Source: Bin5 sp965116395
GTDB lineage: Bacteria; Chloroflexota; Anaerolineae; Caldilineales; Caldilineaceae
DNA: 64,000 bases
NCBI GenBank assembly: GCA_965116395.1
Contig: OZ220684.1
Location: forward strand, 558,001 to 622,000
Direction of reading: 5' to 3'
The notes under the pieces were generated by a model. The model was not told the origin of the DNA. It did not search any database and was given only the letters and a program-made list of their open reading frames with translations. Numbering within the stretch: position 1 is the stretch's first letter; each line of letters opens with the position of its first letter. Positions 42,832 through 54,228 of this stretch are shown in pieces. Both the position numbers and the translations under genes were made by a program.

Positions 42832-44178
42832 ATGGGAACACAACAAAGTTTCAATCGACGCAGATTTCTACAGACAGCCGGTATGAGCGCTGCCGGGCTT
42901 GCGCTAGCGGCCTGTGCGGCGCCTGCAGCTACGTCTGACGGAGGGGGGGCCGAGGCGCCGGCTGCCGAGATTCCTGAAGTGGTGTTCTGGTTTCCCTGGG
43001 AAGAAATCGCCGTGAATATTCAGGACAAGTTCAACGAAGCAGGGTTGGGCGTTACGGCAGTCTGGCAACTTGGCGAATATGACTCGAACACAAAGACGAT
43101 GGCTGCATTGGCGGCCGGCACACCGCCGCCGGTGTCCTTTTTGGGTCGGTGGCAAAGCGCGGATTTGGCTGTGCGCGATGCCTTGGTCGTATTGGACGAA
43201 TATATTGAGGGAGCCAAGAACTTCACATGGGACAACATCTGGGAGCGTCTGCAGGCGGATTCAATCCTGTGGGGAAAGAAATGGATTGTTCCCTATACAA
43301 CAGATACCCGCGCCCTCCTTTACAACAGGACGGTGATGGGGGAAGCTGGGTTGGACCCGGACTCGCCGCCTCTGACTTGGGACGATTTACACCAGATGGC
43401 CAACCAGATAACTGAATTTGATGATGCGGGTCGCCTGGATATAGTTGGATTCACTCCCACGTTTGGCAATCCGCCTGTCCACCTTATGTTCCTGACGTTG
43501 ATCTGGTGTATGGAAAGTGACATGGTCAGTGATGATTTGACTCGTGTTACCATCACCGACAAGGGTGAAGAGGCCATGACCTTCCTGAAACAGGTGATGG
43601 ATGACCAGGGAGGATATGAGGCGGCAGGCGCCTTTACAAGAGGGCTCAGTCTGGCCGAAGGGATCGATGCTTTTTCGGCAGGCAAGGTGGGCCTGGCCAT
43701 GCACGGTCAGTGGGTGCTCCGCAATTACGACAAGTACTCCCCGGATCTCGATTTTGGCATGATTCCGGGGCCGGTCTTTCCCGAGCATAACGTTCACGCC
43801 AACTATGACGGGGGCGGTGGATGGTTTATGTTCAAAGAGGGGGGGCAGCCCGACGATGCCTGGGCCTTAATCGATTTTTCGATGAACGAAGAGTTCTACC
43901 TAGAGCATGCCAATCGATTCCACTGGCTGCCGGCGCGCTCGGACGTGGGTATGCAGTGGGCCGCTTTCGATGAGCGGCGCGAAGTCTTCGCGTCGACTGC
44001 CAATACGGTGCAGTGGATTCCTATATTTGTCGGCATCCTGGAGACGTTAGGGGATCTGGCGACGATGTTTGACAACGTCCTGATTGGCGGTAATGACATT
44101 GCCTCCGAATTGCAGATCGCGGAGGAAAAGATCCAGGTGATTCTGGACCGGCACAACGAATTCCCAGTGCCTTCCTAA
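42832..44178 (+). CDS. Sugar ABC solute-binding lipoprotein (family 1)
   Basis: 448 residues; GGAGGG lies 6 bp before the ATG. Twin-arginine type signal (FNRRRFLQTAG) with lipobox ALAAC. Family 1 body: FWFPWEEIAVNIQDKFNEA, WIVPYTTDTRALLYNRTVM, PLTWDDLHQMANQ, GLSLAEGIDAFSAGKVGLAMHGQW (in order). It heads an operon with two permeases, a ceramidase-like hydrolase and an oxidoreductase. It binds its sugar outside the membrane; identity unknown. Confidence 0.92.
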   Translation: MGTQQSFNRRRFLQTAGMSAAGLALAACAAPAATSDGGGAEAPAAEIPEVVFWFPWEEIAVNIQDKFNEAGLGVTAVWQLGEYDSNTKTMAALAAGTPPPVSFLGRWQSADLAVRDALVVLDEYIEGAKNFTWDNIWERLQADSILWGKKWIVPYTTDTRALLYNRTVMGEAGLDPDSPPLTWDDLHQMANQITEFDDAGRLDIVGFTPTFGNPPVHLMFLTLIWCMESDMVSDDLTRVTITDKGEEAMTFLKQVMDDQGGYEAAGAFTRGLSLAEGIDAFSAGKVGLAMHGQWVLRNYDKYSPDLDFGMIPGPVFPEHNVHANYDGGGGWFMFKEGGQPDDAWALIDFSMNEEFYLEHANRFHWLPARSDVGMQWAAFDERREVFASTANTVQWIPIFVGILETLGDLATMFDNVLIGGNDIASELQIAEEKIQVILDRHNEFPVPS

Positions 44179-44323
44179 GCCAACCCGGGACACAGAGTTG
44201 CAGGGCGGGGTTCGGGACTCGGTACAAACGGGTCCTGAATCCTCGCTCGTTCACTTGCGGCCGCGCGCCTGCGTGCAAGTTCAGTTACCCCTTTCAGGAA
44301 TACGGCTGGGGCCCCAGTGACCT

Positions 44324-45187
44324 ATGCTAAATATTGCATTTGGACGCTTCGAAGGAAGACCGCGCAAAGTGGCACGGGCGACTTTCGTATATTGCTTGCT
44401 GATCGGATTGGGTTTCCTCTTTGCGATGCCATTGGTGTGGCTCGCCTCCACTTCGTTGAAGAGCAATGAACAGGTAGGAACGTGGCCTCCTGTATGGATT
44501 CCGTACCCGTTCATATGGGAGAACTATGGTGTTGCCTGGACGAGTGGTCACTTTGGTCTCTACTTCTTTAACACGGCGACAATTACAGTACTGGCTACGA
44601 TAGGCCAGCTTCTCACGGCATCCATGGCCGCCTACGGCTTTGCCCGCCTACGCTTTCCGGGCCGCGAATTCCTGTTTGCAGTCCTGCTGGCGACTCTGAT
44701 GTTGCCATTCGTCGTCACAATGATACCCACTTTCATACTTTTCAAGAACCTGGGCTGGCTAAATTCCTTCAAGCCGCTGATCGTTCCATCGTATTTCGGT
44801 GGCGGCGCCTTTTTCATATTTCTGTTGCGTCAGTTTTTCAAGACTTTGCCAACGGAGATGTTTGAACAGGCCACGATAGACGGCGCCTCAAATTACCGCA
44901 TCTACTTTCAGATACTGCTGCCGCTGTCCAAACCTGCCCTCTCGACTGTGGCGATTTTCGGATTCATGCAGCATTGGAATGATTTTCTCGGCCCTCTCAT
45001 TTACCTGAATAGTCCTGAAAAATTCACTCTGGCTCTTGGCTTGCGGCAGTTTATTCAGCGTACAGAGGTCCGCTATCAGGAGATGATGGCAATGGCATTG
45101 ATGATGACGTTACCGGTGCTGCTGGTCTTCTTTTTCTTCCAACAGTACTTTATCCGGGGCGTGGTCATGTCTGGCATCAAAGGGTAG
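44324..45187 (+). CDS. Carbohydrate ABC permease, MalG type
   Basis: 287 residues, six helices. EAA loop EQATIDGASNYRIYFQILLP and the LPFVVTMIPTFILFKNLGW segment mark the MalG/UgpE subfamily. In this operon it comes before the MalF-type gene, reversed relative to the first operon at 15-17 kb. No ATPase gene follows. Confidence 0.9.
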   Translation: MLNIAFGRFEGRPRKVARATFVYCLLIGLGFLFAMPLVWLASTSLKSNEQVGTWPPVWIPYPFIWENYGVAWTSGHFGLYFFNTATITVLATIGQLLTASMAAYGFARLRFPGREFLFAVLLATLMLPFVVTMIPTFILFKNLGWLNSFKPLIVPSYFGGGAFFIFLLRQFFKTLPTEMFEQATIDGASNYRIYFQILLPLSKPALSTVAIFGFMQHWNDFLGPLIYLNSPEKFTLALGLRQFIQRTEVRYQEMMAMALMMTLPVLLVFFFFQQYFIRGVVMSGIKG

Positions 45188-45247
45188 TCCTGCAATCGGG
45201 GAACCGGCGTCTTCAGGCCGGCCGCCTTGGGGCTTGTTAAGCGCTAC

Positions 45248-46267
45248 ATGCGCCAGGAAGGGCGAAGAGCAGTGCGTCAGGAAACAGTATCCATAACCGA
45301 CAGAGCGGCAACCGACTCCCCTCGTTCCAAGCCGCGCAGCGTCTGGACGAGCCCAATTCGGAGGCGGGAAGCTCTGGACGGATTCGTTTTCATATTGCCT
45401 TGGTTTCTTGGCCTCCTTATCTTCATCCTGGGGCCGTTTGCCGCCGGCTTTTATTACAGCTTGACCGAGTATGACAGCCTGCTGCCGCCGCAATTTCTGG
45501 GCTTGCAGAACTATCATCGCATTCTGTTCGTCGATGATCGCTTCTGGCTTGCCGTGTTCAACACCGTCTGGTATGTATCTGCAGCGGTTGTGCCGCAGGT
45601 GATTCTTGGTTTGTTGCTAGCGATCCTTCTCAACCAGAAGGCACGAGGCATCACCATTTTTCGCACTGTCTTTTTCATGCCTTCCATCGTGCCGATCGTC
45701 GCCTCTGTGTCCCTCTTTATTTTCATCCTGCATGATCGATTTGGCCTCCTGAACGAGACTCTATTTCAGGTCTTTGGCATTGTCGGCCCTAATTGGCTCA
45801 CCAGCCCCGACTGGTCAAAGCCTTCGCTGGTGCTCTGGAGCCTGTGGGGTATCGGAGGAGGCATGATCATCTACCTGGCTGGCCTGCAAGGGATTCCGGA
45901 AACGCTCTATGAGGCAGCCGCGATCGACGGGGCCGGCGCACTTCGCTGCTTCTGGAAGATAACGATCCCGTTAATCTCTCCAACGATTCTGTTTGTTCTT
46001 ATCATGGGCATCATCGGCAGTTTTCAGATCTTCACGCCGGTATTCCTCCTGGGCAGCTCAAACTACGGAATGGCCGCTGCCGGGCCAATGGATTCCCTTC
46101 TGTTTTGGGTGGTATACATATATAACCAGGGATTCTTTTACTTCCGAATGGGCTATGCCAGCTCTATGGCCTGGCTGTTGTTTATTCTCCTGGTGATACT
46201 CACACTGGTCCAGTTTCGGCTGGCCGGTCGTTGGGTTTACTATGAAGACGAAGCTGCCATTCAGTAG
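45248..46267 (+). CDS. Carbohydrate ABC permease, MalF type
   Basis: 339 residues from ATG 45248; a TTG at 45227 is an alternative and neither has a good ribosome site. After a polar N-terminal tail come FVFILPWFLGLLIFILGP, FRTVFFMPSIVPIVASVS, and the EAA loop YEAAAIDGAGALRCFWKITIP. It pairs with the MalG-type subunit encoded 60 bp upstream. Confidence 0.87.
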   Translation: MRQEGRRAVRQETVSITDRAATDSPRSKPRSVWTSPIRRREALDGFVFILPWFLGLLIFILGPFAAGFYYSLTEYDSLLPPQFLGLQNYHRILFVDDRFWLAVFNTVWYVSAAVVPQVILGLLLAILLNQKARGITIFRTVFFMPSIVPIVASVSLFIFILHDRFGLLNETLFQVFGIVGPNWLTSPDWSKPSLVLWSLWGIGGGMIIYLAGLQGIPETLYEAAAIDGAGALRCFWKITIPLISPTILFVLIMGIIGSFQIFTPVFLLGSSNYGMAAAGPMDSLLFWVVYIYNQGFFYFRMGYASSMAWLLFILLVILTLVQFRLAGRWVYYEDEAAIQ

Positions 46268-46325
46268 CGCGGTAGTGGGAAAACGGCCTCACACCCCAAC
46301 AATTCGACTTTGAGGAGACTCTACT

Positions 46326-47624
46326 GTGTCAGACAGCCAACTTCGCGTAGGCTTTGGTGAGTCGGATATCAACCCGCCGCACGGCCTCTACATGTGCGGC
46401 AGTCTCGACCCGCGCAAGAATGAGGGCACGACCGATCCATTGCAGTCCCACGCGCTGGTCGCAGAGAACAACGGCAGACGGATTGCAATCGTCGGCGTCG
46501 ACTTGATCGGACTGCCCAAAGAGCTGGCGGACACGATCATCGCTGAAGCCGCCCGCCGGACGGGCATCCCGACGCATGCCATCATGATCTCATGCAGCCA
46601 CACGCATAGCGGGCCCTATACGGCTGAAAACGTATATTCATCAGATGTGATTGATGGCGACTACCTCTCTACCTTACCCGATCGCATCGCGGCGAGCGTT
46701 GAACAGGCCGCCGGACGGGTGGAGCCGGCATCGATGCACATCGGCAGATCTCTGGTTCACCACGGCATCCATAACCGCAGGGTCATCTGCCCGGACGGCA
46801 AGGTGATGAACACATGGATGCCTCAGGCGCTCAACGATCTGGACCTCATTCCGCAGGTGTATGGGACGGCCGGGCCCGTCGACCCCGAACTTTGGATCGT
46901 TCGCTTTGACAGGCTGGACGGATCGACGTTGGGCGTTTTCTACAACTTTTCATTGCATACAAACTCCAAAAGCGGCACGACCTGGTCAGCGGACTATCCG
47001 TGTGTGGTGGCGGAACAGATGAGAGAAGAGTACGGGCCCGAAGTTATCTCGGTCTACACGCCGGGCGCGTGCGCTGACATCAACGTGACGATTGGAGGAG
47101 AGCGCTGGCGGGAAGGCGCAACACACTTTGCGGAGCAGGCGCTGGACGCCGCGCGGCGGGCCATTCCGATAGAAGGAGCGATCGCGGTAAGCGCGATCCG
47201 CCGGGATGTCACCGTCCCGCGGCGGGATCCGGCCGATCATTCGTCTGAGGCGATCGGCAGGCTCAACTGGGGGGGAGCGGGGGGCCGCGCCGATGTATTT
47301 GACCGGCAGACTGAGTTGGTCGCGTCCTTGCCTGAACATTGGGATGTTCCCGTAAACGCGGCCCGCATCGGGCCACTGGCGATCGCCTCCAATCCGGGCG
47401 AGTTGTTCGTTGAACACGGGCTCTCGATAAAGCGGCGCTCTCCTTTTCCGTACACGGTGGTGGCTGAGCTGACAAACGACCTGGCGATGTACTTGCCGAC
47501 CGAGGCGGCGTTCAGGCAGGAGGGCTATGAAGCCCTGGTGGGGCCCAATCGGATTGCCTTAGAGGGCGTCGAACGGATCGTGGATACTGCGGTTGAACTG
47601 GCGGATGCGTTGTGGAACGAATAG
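46326..47624 (+). CDS. Neutral ceramidase-like hydrolase (NEUT domain), cytoplasmic
   Basis: 432 residues from GTG 46326 with GAGGAG 8 bp upstream. The N-terminal ceramidase fold is visible: VGFGESDINPPHGLYMCG, the metal-binding ISCSHTHSGPYT, and NFSLHTNSKSGTTWSADYPC, CADINVTIGG. Real neutral ceramidases are longer (over 600 residues) and exported; this one is short and has no signal peptide. Such short members are common in sugar-catabolic gene groups and probably act on another amide or ester (inference). It lies between a permease and an oxidoreductase in the sugar operon. Confidence 0.8.
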   Translation: MSDSQLRVGFGESDINPPHGLYMCGSLDPRKNEGTTDPLQSHALVAENNGRRIAIVGVDLIGLPKELADTIIAEAARRTGIPTHAIMISCSHTHSGPYTAENVYSSDVIDGDYLSTLPDRIAASVEQAAGRVEPASMHIGRSLVHHGIHNRRVICPDGKVMNTWMPQALNDLDLIPQVYGTAGPVDPELWIVRFDRLDGSTLGVFYNFSLHTNSKSGTTWSADYPCVVAEQMREEYGPEVISVYTPGACADINVTIGGERWREGATHFAEQALDAARRAIPIEGAIAVSAIRRDVTVPRRDPADHSSEAIGRLNWGGAGGRADVFDRQTELVASLPEHWDVPVNAARIGPLAIASNPGELFVEHGLSIKRRSPFPYTVVAELTNDLAMYLPTEAAFRQEGYEALVGPNRIALEGVERIVDTAVELADALWNE

Positions 47625-47696
47625 GCTGTAATGCGATGGTCGATGACGCCACTGGACAGATAGGTCCGAACATGTGAAGAAGGAGCTGCGAACAGG

Positions 47697-48779
47697 ATGA
47701 GCAAGCTACAGACGGGATTTGTGGGATTGCACCGCGGGGGCGGCCTGATGCGCAGTCTGGCCGGTCATCCGCAGGTGGAGGTTGCCGCGCTGTGTGATAT
47801 TGACGAGGACACGTTGGCCGACACGGGGGCTGCCTTCTCGCTGCCCGACGACAGGATGTTCACGCGGTTTGAGGATTTTGTGAACGCGCCGTTGGATATC
47901 ATCGTTGTCGCGACGCCAATCGAGTATCACGCCGAGCATTCGATTGCAGCGATGGAGAGCGGGAAGCATGTGTTGTGCGAACAGACAGCGGCGTACACGG
48001 TGGCTGACTGTGAGCAGTTGGTGGAAACGGTCCACAAGACGGGACGCGTCTACATGATGGGTGAGAATTACTGCTATTTTCATTATATTCGAGAATGGCA
48101 GGACTGGATCAAACAGGGCAAGCTGGGCAAGATCTTCCACGCGGAAGGTGAGTATATCCACGAGATTGTGCCGCTGCTCAGAAACCCTGAAACCGGCGAG
48201 CGCAGATGGCGCTATACACGCGCGCCGATCTGGTACTGTGCCCACTGCCTGGGTCCGATTCTTACGCTGATGGAGGACCGCATCGTCAAAGCGACAGGTG
48301 TCCACTCCGGAAAGAACATTTATCCCGATGAAGGGCTTGGCTATCTGGACATGGAGGTTGGGCTGTTCCAGACGCAGAAGGGCGCGACGGTTAAGATCCT
48401 GCGCAGCCAGGTTGCGCCGCGGCATCCGGACATGATCTTTTACACGCTTTACGGCGAGAAGGGTTTCGTGGAAAACGGCCGCCAGGGCGGATGGGGCGGT
48501 ACGACGGGCCTGATCTACAGTGAGGATGAGGCCACTGAACAGGAGGGCGCGCGGCAGATCGAGTGCCCGACGGTGGACCCGAATGCGCCGGAGGAGGCGC
48601 GGCGCGGCGGGCACGGCACGTCAGAGTACTACATGGTGCGGGACTTCATCGACGCCATTTTGCACAACACGAAGCCGCCGATCGACGTAGCACGGGCGTT
48701 GGACTTCACCATCCCCGGTATCATCGCTCACGAGTCGGCGATGCAGGGCGGGCAGTGGTTGGATGTTCCGCTTTTCTGA
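47697..48779 (+). CDS. Gfo/Idh/MocA family oxidoreductase
   Basis: 360 residues; GAAGGAG precedes the ATG. Rossmann N-terminal part (GFVGLHRGGGLMRSLAGHPQ, AALCDIDEDTL, DIIVVATPIEYHAEHSIAAM, GKHVLCEQTAAYT) and the C-terminal alpha/beta domain (YCYFHYIREWQDWIKQGKLG). These enzymes oxidise or reduce sugars, inositols or sugar-nucleotides with NAD(P). The dinucleotide loop is unusual (GLHRGG for GxGxxG) and CEQTAA replaces the common CEKPLA, so the Lys of the EKP motif is Gln here. Last gene of the second sugar operon. Confidence 0.87.
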   Translation: MSKLQTGFVGLHRGGGLMRSLAGHPQVEVAALCDIDEDTLADTGAAFSLPDDRMFTRFEDFVNAPLDIIVVATPIEYHAEHSIAAMESGKHVLCEQTAAYTVADCEQLVETVHKTGRVYMMGENYCYFHYIREWQDWIKQGKLGKIFHAEGEYIHEIVPLLRNPETGERRWRYTRAPIWYCAHCLGPILTLMEDRIVKATGVHSGKNIYPDEGLGYLDMEVGLFQTQKGATVKILRSQVAPRHPDMIFYTLYGEKGFVENGRQGGWGGTTGLIYSEDEATEQEGARQIECPTVDPNAPEEARRGGHGTSEYYMVRDFIDAILHNTKPPIDVARALDFTIPGIIAHESAMQGGQWLDVPLF

Positions 48780-48827
48780 GATTGCCTGGTGCGCTGTAAG
48801 TCCAACTCAGGATAAGGATGGAGGCGT

Positions 48828-49720
48828 TCAGTCGAATTCGTCGGCCGCTTTTTCGGCGAAGGCCTGATTGTTCTGCTTTTCTGCTTTGGGCTGCGCACCC
48901 GAGCGGCGGCGGCGTTTTCGCCCCTTGCGGCGGGGCTTGGGTCTCTCGGGTGAGATCTCATCCTGGAGGATGACGGGGTAGGGAGCGAAGACGGCCTGAT
49001 CCTCCTCGCTGTCGGCGAAGTAGATGCGCTCGCGGCGGAGCGTGCGGGCGTAGTCGTCGAAGCCGAGGGCGTCGACAAGCTCGTCGGGACGGCCGGTTGC
49101 GCCGGGACGTATTTGTACCCGCAGCAGGATACGATGCTCGCCCGCGGCGGCGTCGAAGCCGGTATAGCGCAGCTCGAGAACGAGCGGGCGCATGTTGTAG
49201 CTATAGCGCTGGCCGTGCCGCTCCCGCTCGCGCCAGACTTCCTTCAGATCCAGGAACGCCTCGATTTTGGTTTGCAACTCCGATTCGGACACCTCTCCTT
49301 CGTCGGCGTAGATAATAATCGTGTAGTCGGCGCCGATAGTCAGGGACTGCGGCGACACGGTTTTGAAAGGCACCTCGGTTGCGTTGAGCAGTCGCACACC
49401 GGGAGGTAGCTTTTCACGAATCCGCATCGTTAATTCGTCAAGCGGCACTGGCGGGCTGAACGCCACGTCGAGCAGTTCGCGTATGCCGGTCATGCCGAGG
49501 CCGAGCGGGGCGGCGAACTGGATATGCGGCTGTGGGTTGAATCCGCGCTTGTAGAGAAGCGGCAGGTTGGCGCGGCGCAAAGTCCGCTCCCACAGGCGCG
49601 ACTCATCCTGGTGACTGATAAATTTGATGGCCTCGCCCTTCTCGTAAGTGATACGTACGCGCTGGCGGGCGGTCTCATCGGGTATGACAGACTGCTGGGG
49701 CGGGTGGCGGGTCAACGCCA

Positions 49721-49721
<1 letters not shown>
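48828..49721 (-). CDS. TIGR03936-type radical SAM-associated protein (DUF2344)
   Basis: 297 residues from ATG 49721, which overlaps the stop of the upstream radical SAM gene by one base (TGATG). The family pattern is clear: RITYEKGEAIKFISHQDESRLWERTLRRANLPLLY, KRGFNPQPHIQFAAPLGLGM, DVAFSPPVP and LPPGVRLLNATEVP (in order). The C-terminal 40 residues are rich in Arg and Lys. It is usually encoded right behind or fused to the TIGR03960 radical SAM protein and is thought to assist it in RNA modification-type chemistry; exact role unknown. Confidence 0.85.
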
Positions 49722-51844
<2,123 letters not shown>

Positions 51845-51900
51845 ATTCACTTCCTTCTCATCTGCCGACCGGCGACGCCGCTTTGTGAGGCGGTCATGTT

Positions 51901-51927
51901 TTGCGGTCGGGCGGGATTCGAACCCGC
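51901..51927 (-). other. tRNA-like 3' half (T arm plus acceptor strand), possible tRNA remnant
   Basis: On the minus strand GCGGGTTCGAATCCCGC (51927-51911) is a perfect T arm with the invariant TTCGAAT, followed by CCGACCGCA, as an acceptor 3' strand would be. Upstream I find a long imperfect hairpin (about 51930-51970) but no regular anticodon arm or matching 5' acceptor. It lies 190 bp from tRNA-Glu. It may be a decayed tRNA, an attachment-site remnant or an unusual tRNA that I fail to fold. Confidence 0.4.
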
Positions 51928-52117
51928 TTAATGCCAAGGGCACAGGTGCGGCGCAGTGCCATGGCGAATAGGAATCCGGCTTGTGTGCGAAGACGGCCGG
52001 AGTTGCCTTCATTATAGAAGCAGCCAACGAGAGGATCAAATCTGTCTGGTCAGCCGTTTTGACTTTCGTGCACTGCTTTCGTATACTGACTGCTGTCAGG
52101 GCTATTACGAAATGTTT

Positions 52118-52190
52118 GCCCCGTTCGTCTAGAGGCCCAGGACACCACCCTCTCAAGGTGGAGACAGGGGTTCGACTCCCCTACGGGGTA
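52118..52190 (+). tRNA. tRNA-Glu (anticodon CTC)
   Basis: Cloverleaf with acceptor GCCCCGT/ACGGGGT (first pair G-U) and discriminator A; anticodon stem CCACC/GGTGG with loop CTCTCAA, anticodon CTC reading GAG; T arm GGGGTTCGACTCCCC. CCA not encoded. A strong terminator follows 10 bp behind. Confidence 0.94.
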
Positions 52191-52200
52191 CAGGAACAGG

Positions 52201-52236
52201 AAATCCCGCTGATTTCAGCGGGATTTTCTTTTTTTC
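52201..52236 (+). terminator. Intrinsic terminator of tRNA-Glu
   Basis: AAATCCCGCTGA (52201-52212) pairs with TCAGCGGGATTT (52215-52226), followed by TCTTTTTTTCT. Perfect 12-bp inverted repeat with a minimal loop and long T-run. Confidence 0.93.
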
Positions 52237-52265
52237 TAGAACCGGAGGTGGAGCGAATCGCGGCC

Positions 52266-52715
52266 TCAGTCGACAGCGATGATGGCCTCGATCTCGACGG
52301 CCCAGTTGGCGGGCACGGTGAGACCGATAGCGCTGCGGGCGTGGCGCCCGGCGTCGCCGAATAGCTCGATGAACAGTTCGCTGCAGCCGTGGATGACCGA
52401 GGGCGTGTCGTTGAAGTCCGGGCCGACGTTGACCATGCCGAAGACCTTGACGACCTGGCGGACGTTGTCCAGCCCGGCGATGGAATGGACGGCCTGGAGG
52501 ATGCCGAGTGCACAGAGCTGCGCGGCGCGGTAGCCCTCTTCGGTGGTCAGGTCCTGCCCGACTTTGCCCATGATCTCCTCATCGCCGAAGCGGGAGACCT
52601 GGCCGGAGACGTAGACATGATCGCCGGAGCGGACTGCGGCCATCAAGTTGCCGCCGTCGAGGTCGATCTTTTCGAGTTCAAAGCCCATTTCTTTCAGTTT
52701 TGCCAGATAAGACAC
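52266..52715 (-). CDS. RidA/YjgF-family protein, chorismate-mutase-like subgroup
   Basis: 149 residues. Longer than classical RidA. GDHVYVSGQVSRFGDE, LTTEEGYRAAQLCALGILQAV, VVKVFGMVNVGPDFNDTPSVI and ARSAIGLTVPANWAVEIEAIIAVD. The last block keeps the Arg (R of ARSAIG) and Glu (VEIEAI) positions used for carboxylate binding in the YjgF fold. Follows tRNA-Glu on the other strand and precedes, in its own direction, nothing else in the window. Function beyond the fold unknown. Confidence 0.85.
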   Translation of the reverse strand: MSYLAKLKEMGFELEKIDLDGGNLMAAVRSGDHVYVSGQVSRFGDEEIMGKVGQDLTTEEGYRAAQLCALGILQAVHSIAGLDNVRQVVKVFGMVNVGPDFNDTPSVIHGCSELFIELFGDAGRHARSAIGLTVPANWAVEIEAIIAVD

Positions 52716-52801
52716 GTTTTGCTCCTGTGAGTTGTTGCCCGCGCGGCGATTTGCGGCGCGGTTGAGTAGCGGTTAGATGGAAAATGCGTTGCTCGTGTGT
52801 G

Positions 52802-54076
52802 TTATGTTGCCGGCGACAGAACGGGTGCCTCTTTGGCGCGCTGGTAGAGGTCGGCGAAGTCGGAAGTGCCGTCGTCGTCGAGATAGTCCGTCTTGACGCC
52901 GCGCTCGTAGATGGGCTGGTTGGCGGTGCGCCAATAGTTCCACATGCTCGAACCCTGACTGAAGCTCGTGTCGGCGAAGTAGACGCGCACGCCGTTGGCG
53001 CGGCTGTAGCGGATGAGGCGGCGCGGCAGGCTGAAATCGGCGACGTCGACGCGATAAGTGTCTAGAGCGTCATCGTCGATGGTTATACCTAGTCCCGGAG
53101 CTTCAGGTGTTTGGGCGTAGCCGCCGACGACGGGGATGCGCTGGTCGAGCAGGTTGTGCTGGTAGAGCTCGTGGCAGTTGATGGCAGGCCACTGGGCGTG
53201 GCTGAGGACGGCGCCGAGATGGAGGGCCATGGTGGTGGTGAGGCCGGTGCCGACCATCTGGATGAAAAAGGGCATGTTGGCGGTGGCCGCGGAGATGCCG
53301 GACTTCAGCACGTTGGTAACGCCGCCGGCGATGACGAAGCCGTCGCAGTAGCCGTGCTGAATGGCGACCGCGCCGGGCACGCCGCCGTAGTGGTGGGCGA
53401 TGGGCGTGCGCACTTTTTCGCGCAGCAGGCGGTTGCCGTCGAGATCGTTCGCTTGGATCGGCCCCTCCCAGATCGAGATTTTGGGGAAGTCGCCTTCCAG
53501 TTCGCGCAGTACGGGCACGGCGGTGGATACGTCGAGAAGGAAGTCGTTCCAGTCGCAGTCGATGTGGAACCAGGCTGGCGTAGCGTCACTGATGCGCTTG
53601 ACCGTCTCGTAGACGTCATGCCAGGGGCGGGTCTTGATCTTGATGGAGGTGAAGCCGAGGTCGGCGGCGACGCGAGCCTCCTGTTCGTAGGCAGCGGGAC
53701 CCATGTCGTGGTCCCAAAAGGAGACGGGGCACCAGTCGCGCACTTTGGGGCCAAGGAGACGGTGGACGGGCACACCTGCGAGCTTGCCGGCGGCATCGAA
53801 GAGAGCCATTTGCAGGCCGGCCCCAAGGGAGTCATCCCACATCAGGTCGAAAGGCGACTGGCCGATGACGCGGTCGGTGTCTTCGACGCGTCCCCAAGTG
53901 TAGTTCTGGATGGTTTCGCCGTAGGCGACGGTACCGTCGTCTAGGGTGAGGCGGATGATTTCCGATTCAGACCAGCGGTGGACGTTGGCGCGCTCCATCT
54001 CGCGGCGCACGCGGTCGACCATCGGGATGACGAGGAGGATGCGTTCGACGTCGGTGATTTTGGCGGTGGCGGTCAT
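52802..54076 (-). CDS. Enolase-superfamily protein (mandelate racemase/muconate lactonizing type)
   Basis: 424 residues. Barrel motifs: GLQMALFDAAGKLAGVPVHRLLG, IKIKTRPWHD (KxK pair), FHIDCDWNDF (first metal Asp), IWEGPI (second acid) and TPIAHHYGG near the third position, where His replaces the usual Glu. DGFVIAGGVTNVLKSG and the late GTGLTTTMALHLGA follow. Different from the copy at 2.1 kb and less canonical, so it may have another substrate or a partly altered metal site. It lies 86 bp from the RidA-like gene and in the same direction. Confidence 0.83.
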   Translation of the reverse strand: MTATAKITDVERILLVIPMVDRVRREMERANVHRWSESEIIRLTLDDGTVAYGETIQNYTWGRVEDTDRVIGQSPFDLMWDDSLGAGLQMALFDAAGKLAGVPVHRLLGPKVRDWCPVSFWDHDMGPAAYEQEARVAADLGFTSIKIKTRPWHDVYETVKRISDATPAWFHIDCDWNDFLLDVSTAVPVLRELEGDFPKISIWEGPIQANDLDGNRLLREKVRTPIAHHYGGVPGAVAIQHGYCDGFVIAGGVTNVLKSGISAATANMPFFIQMVGTGLTTTMALHLGAVLSHAQWPAINCHELYQHNLLDQRIPVVGGYAQTPEAPGLGITIDDDALDTYRVDVADFSLPRRLIRYSRANGVRVYFADTSFSQGSSMWNYWRTANQPIYERGVKTDYLDDDGTSDFADLYQRAKEAPVLSPAT

Positions 54077-54228
54077 TGGGTGCTCCTGTGGGGTGGATTT
54101 GGAGGCGGTGCCGTGGGATTGATCGGATTGGGGGGGATTTTAGCATTCTTAGCGTCACTTCCCTTAGACTACTATGTTTCTCTTGAACTGAAATCTAGTG
54201 AACAGGGCGGGACGGACGAGTAAGTCTG

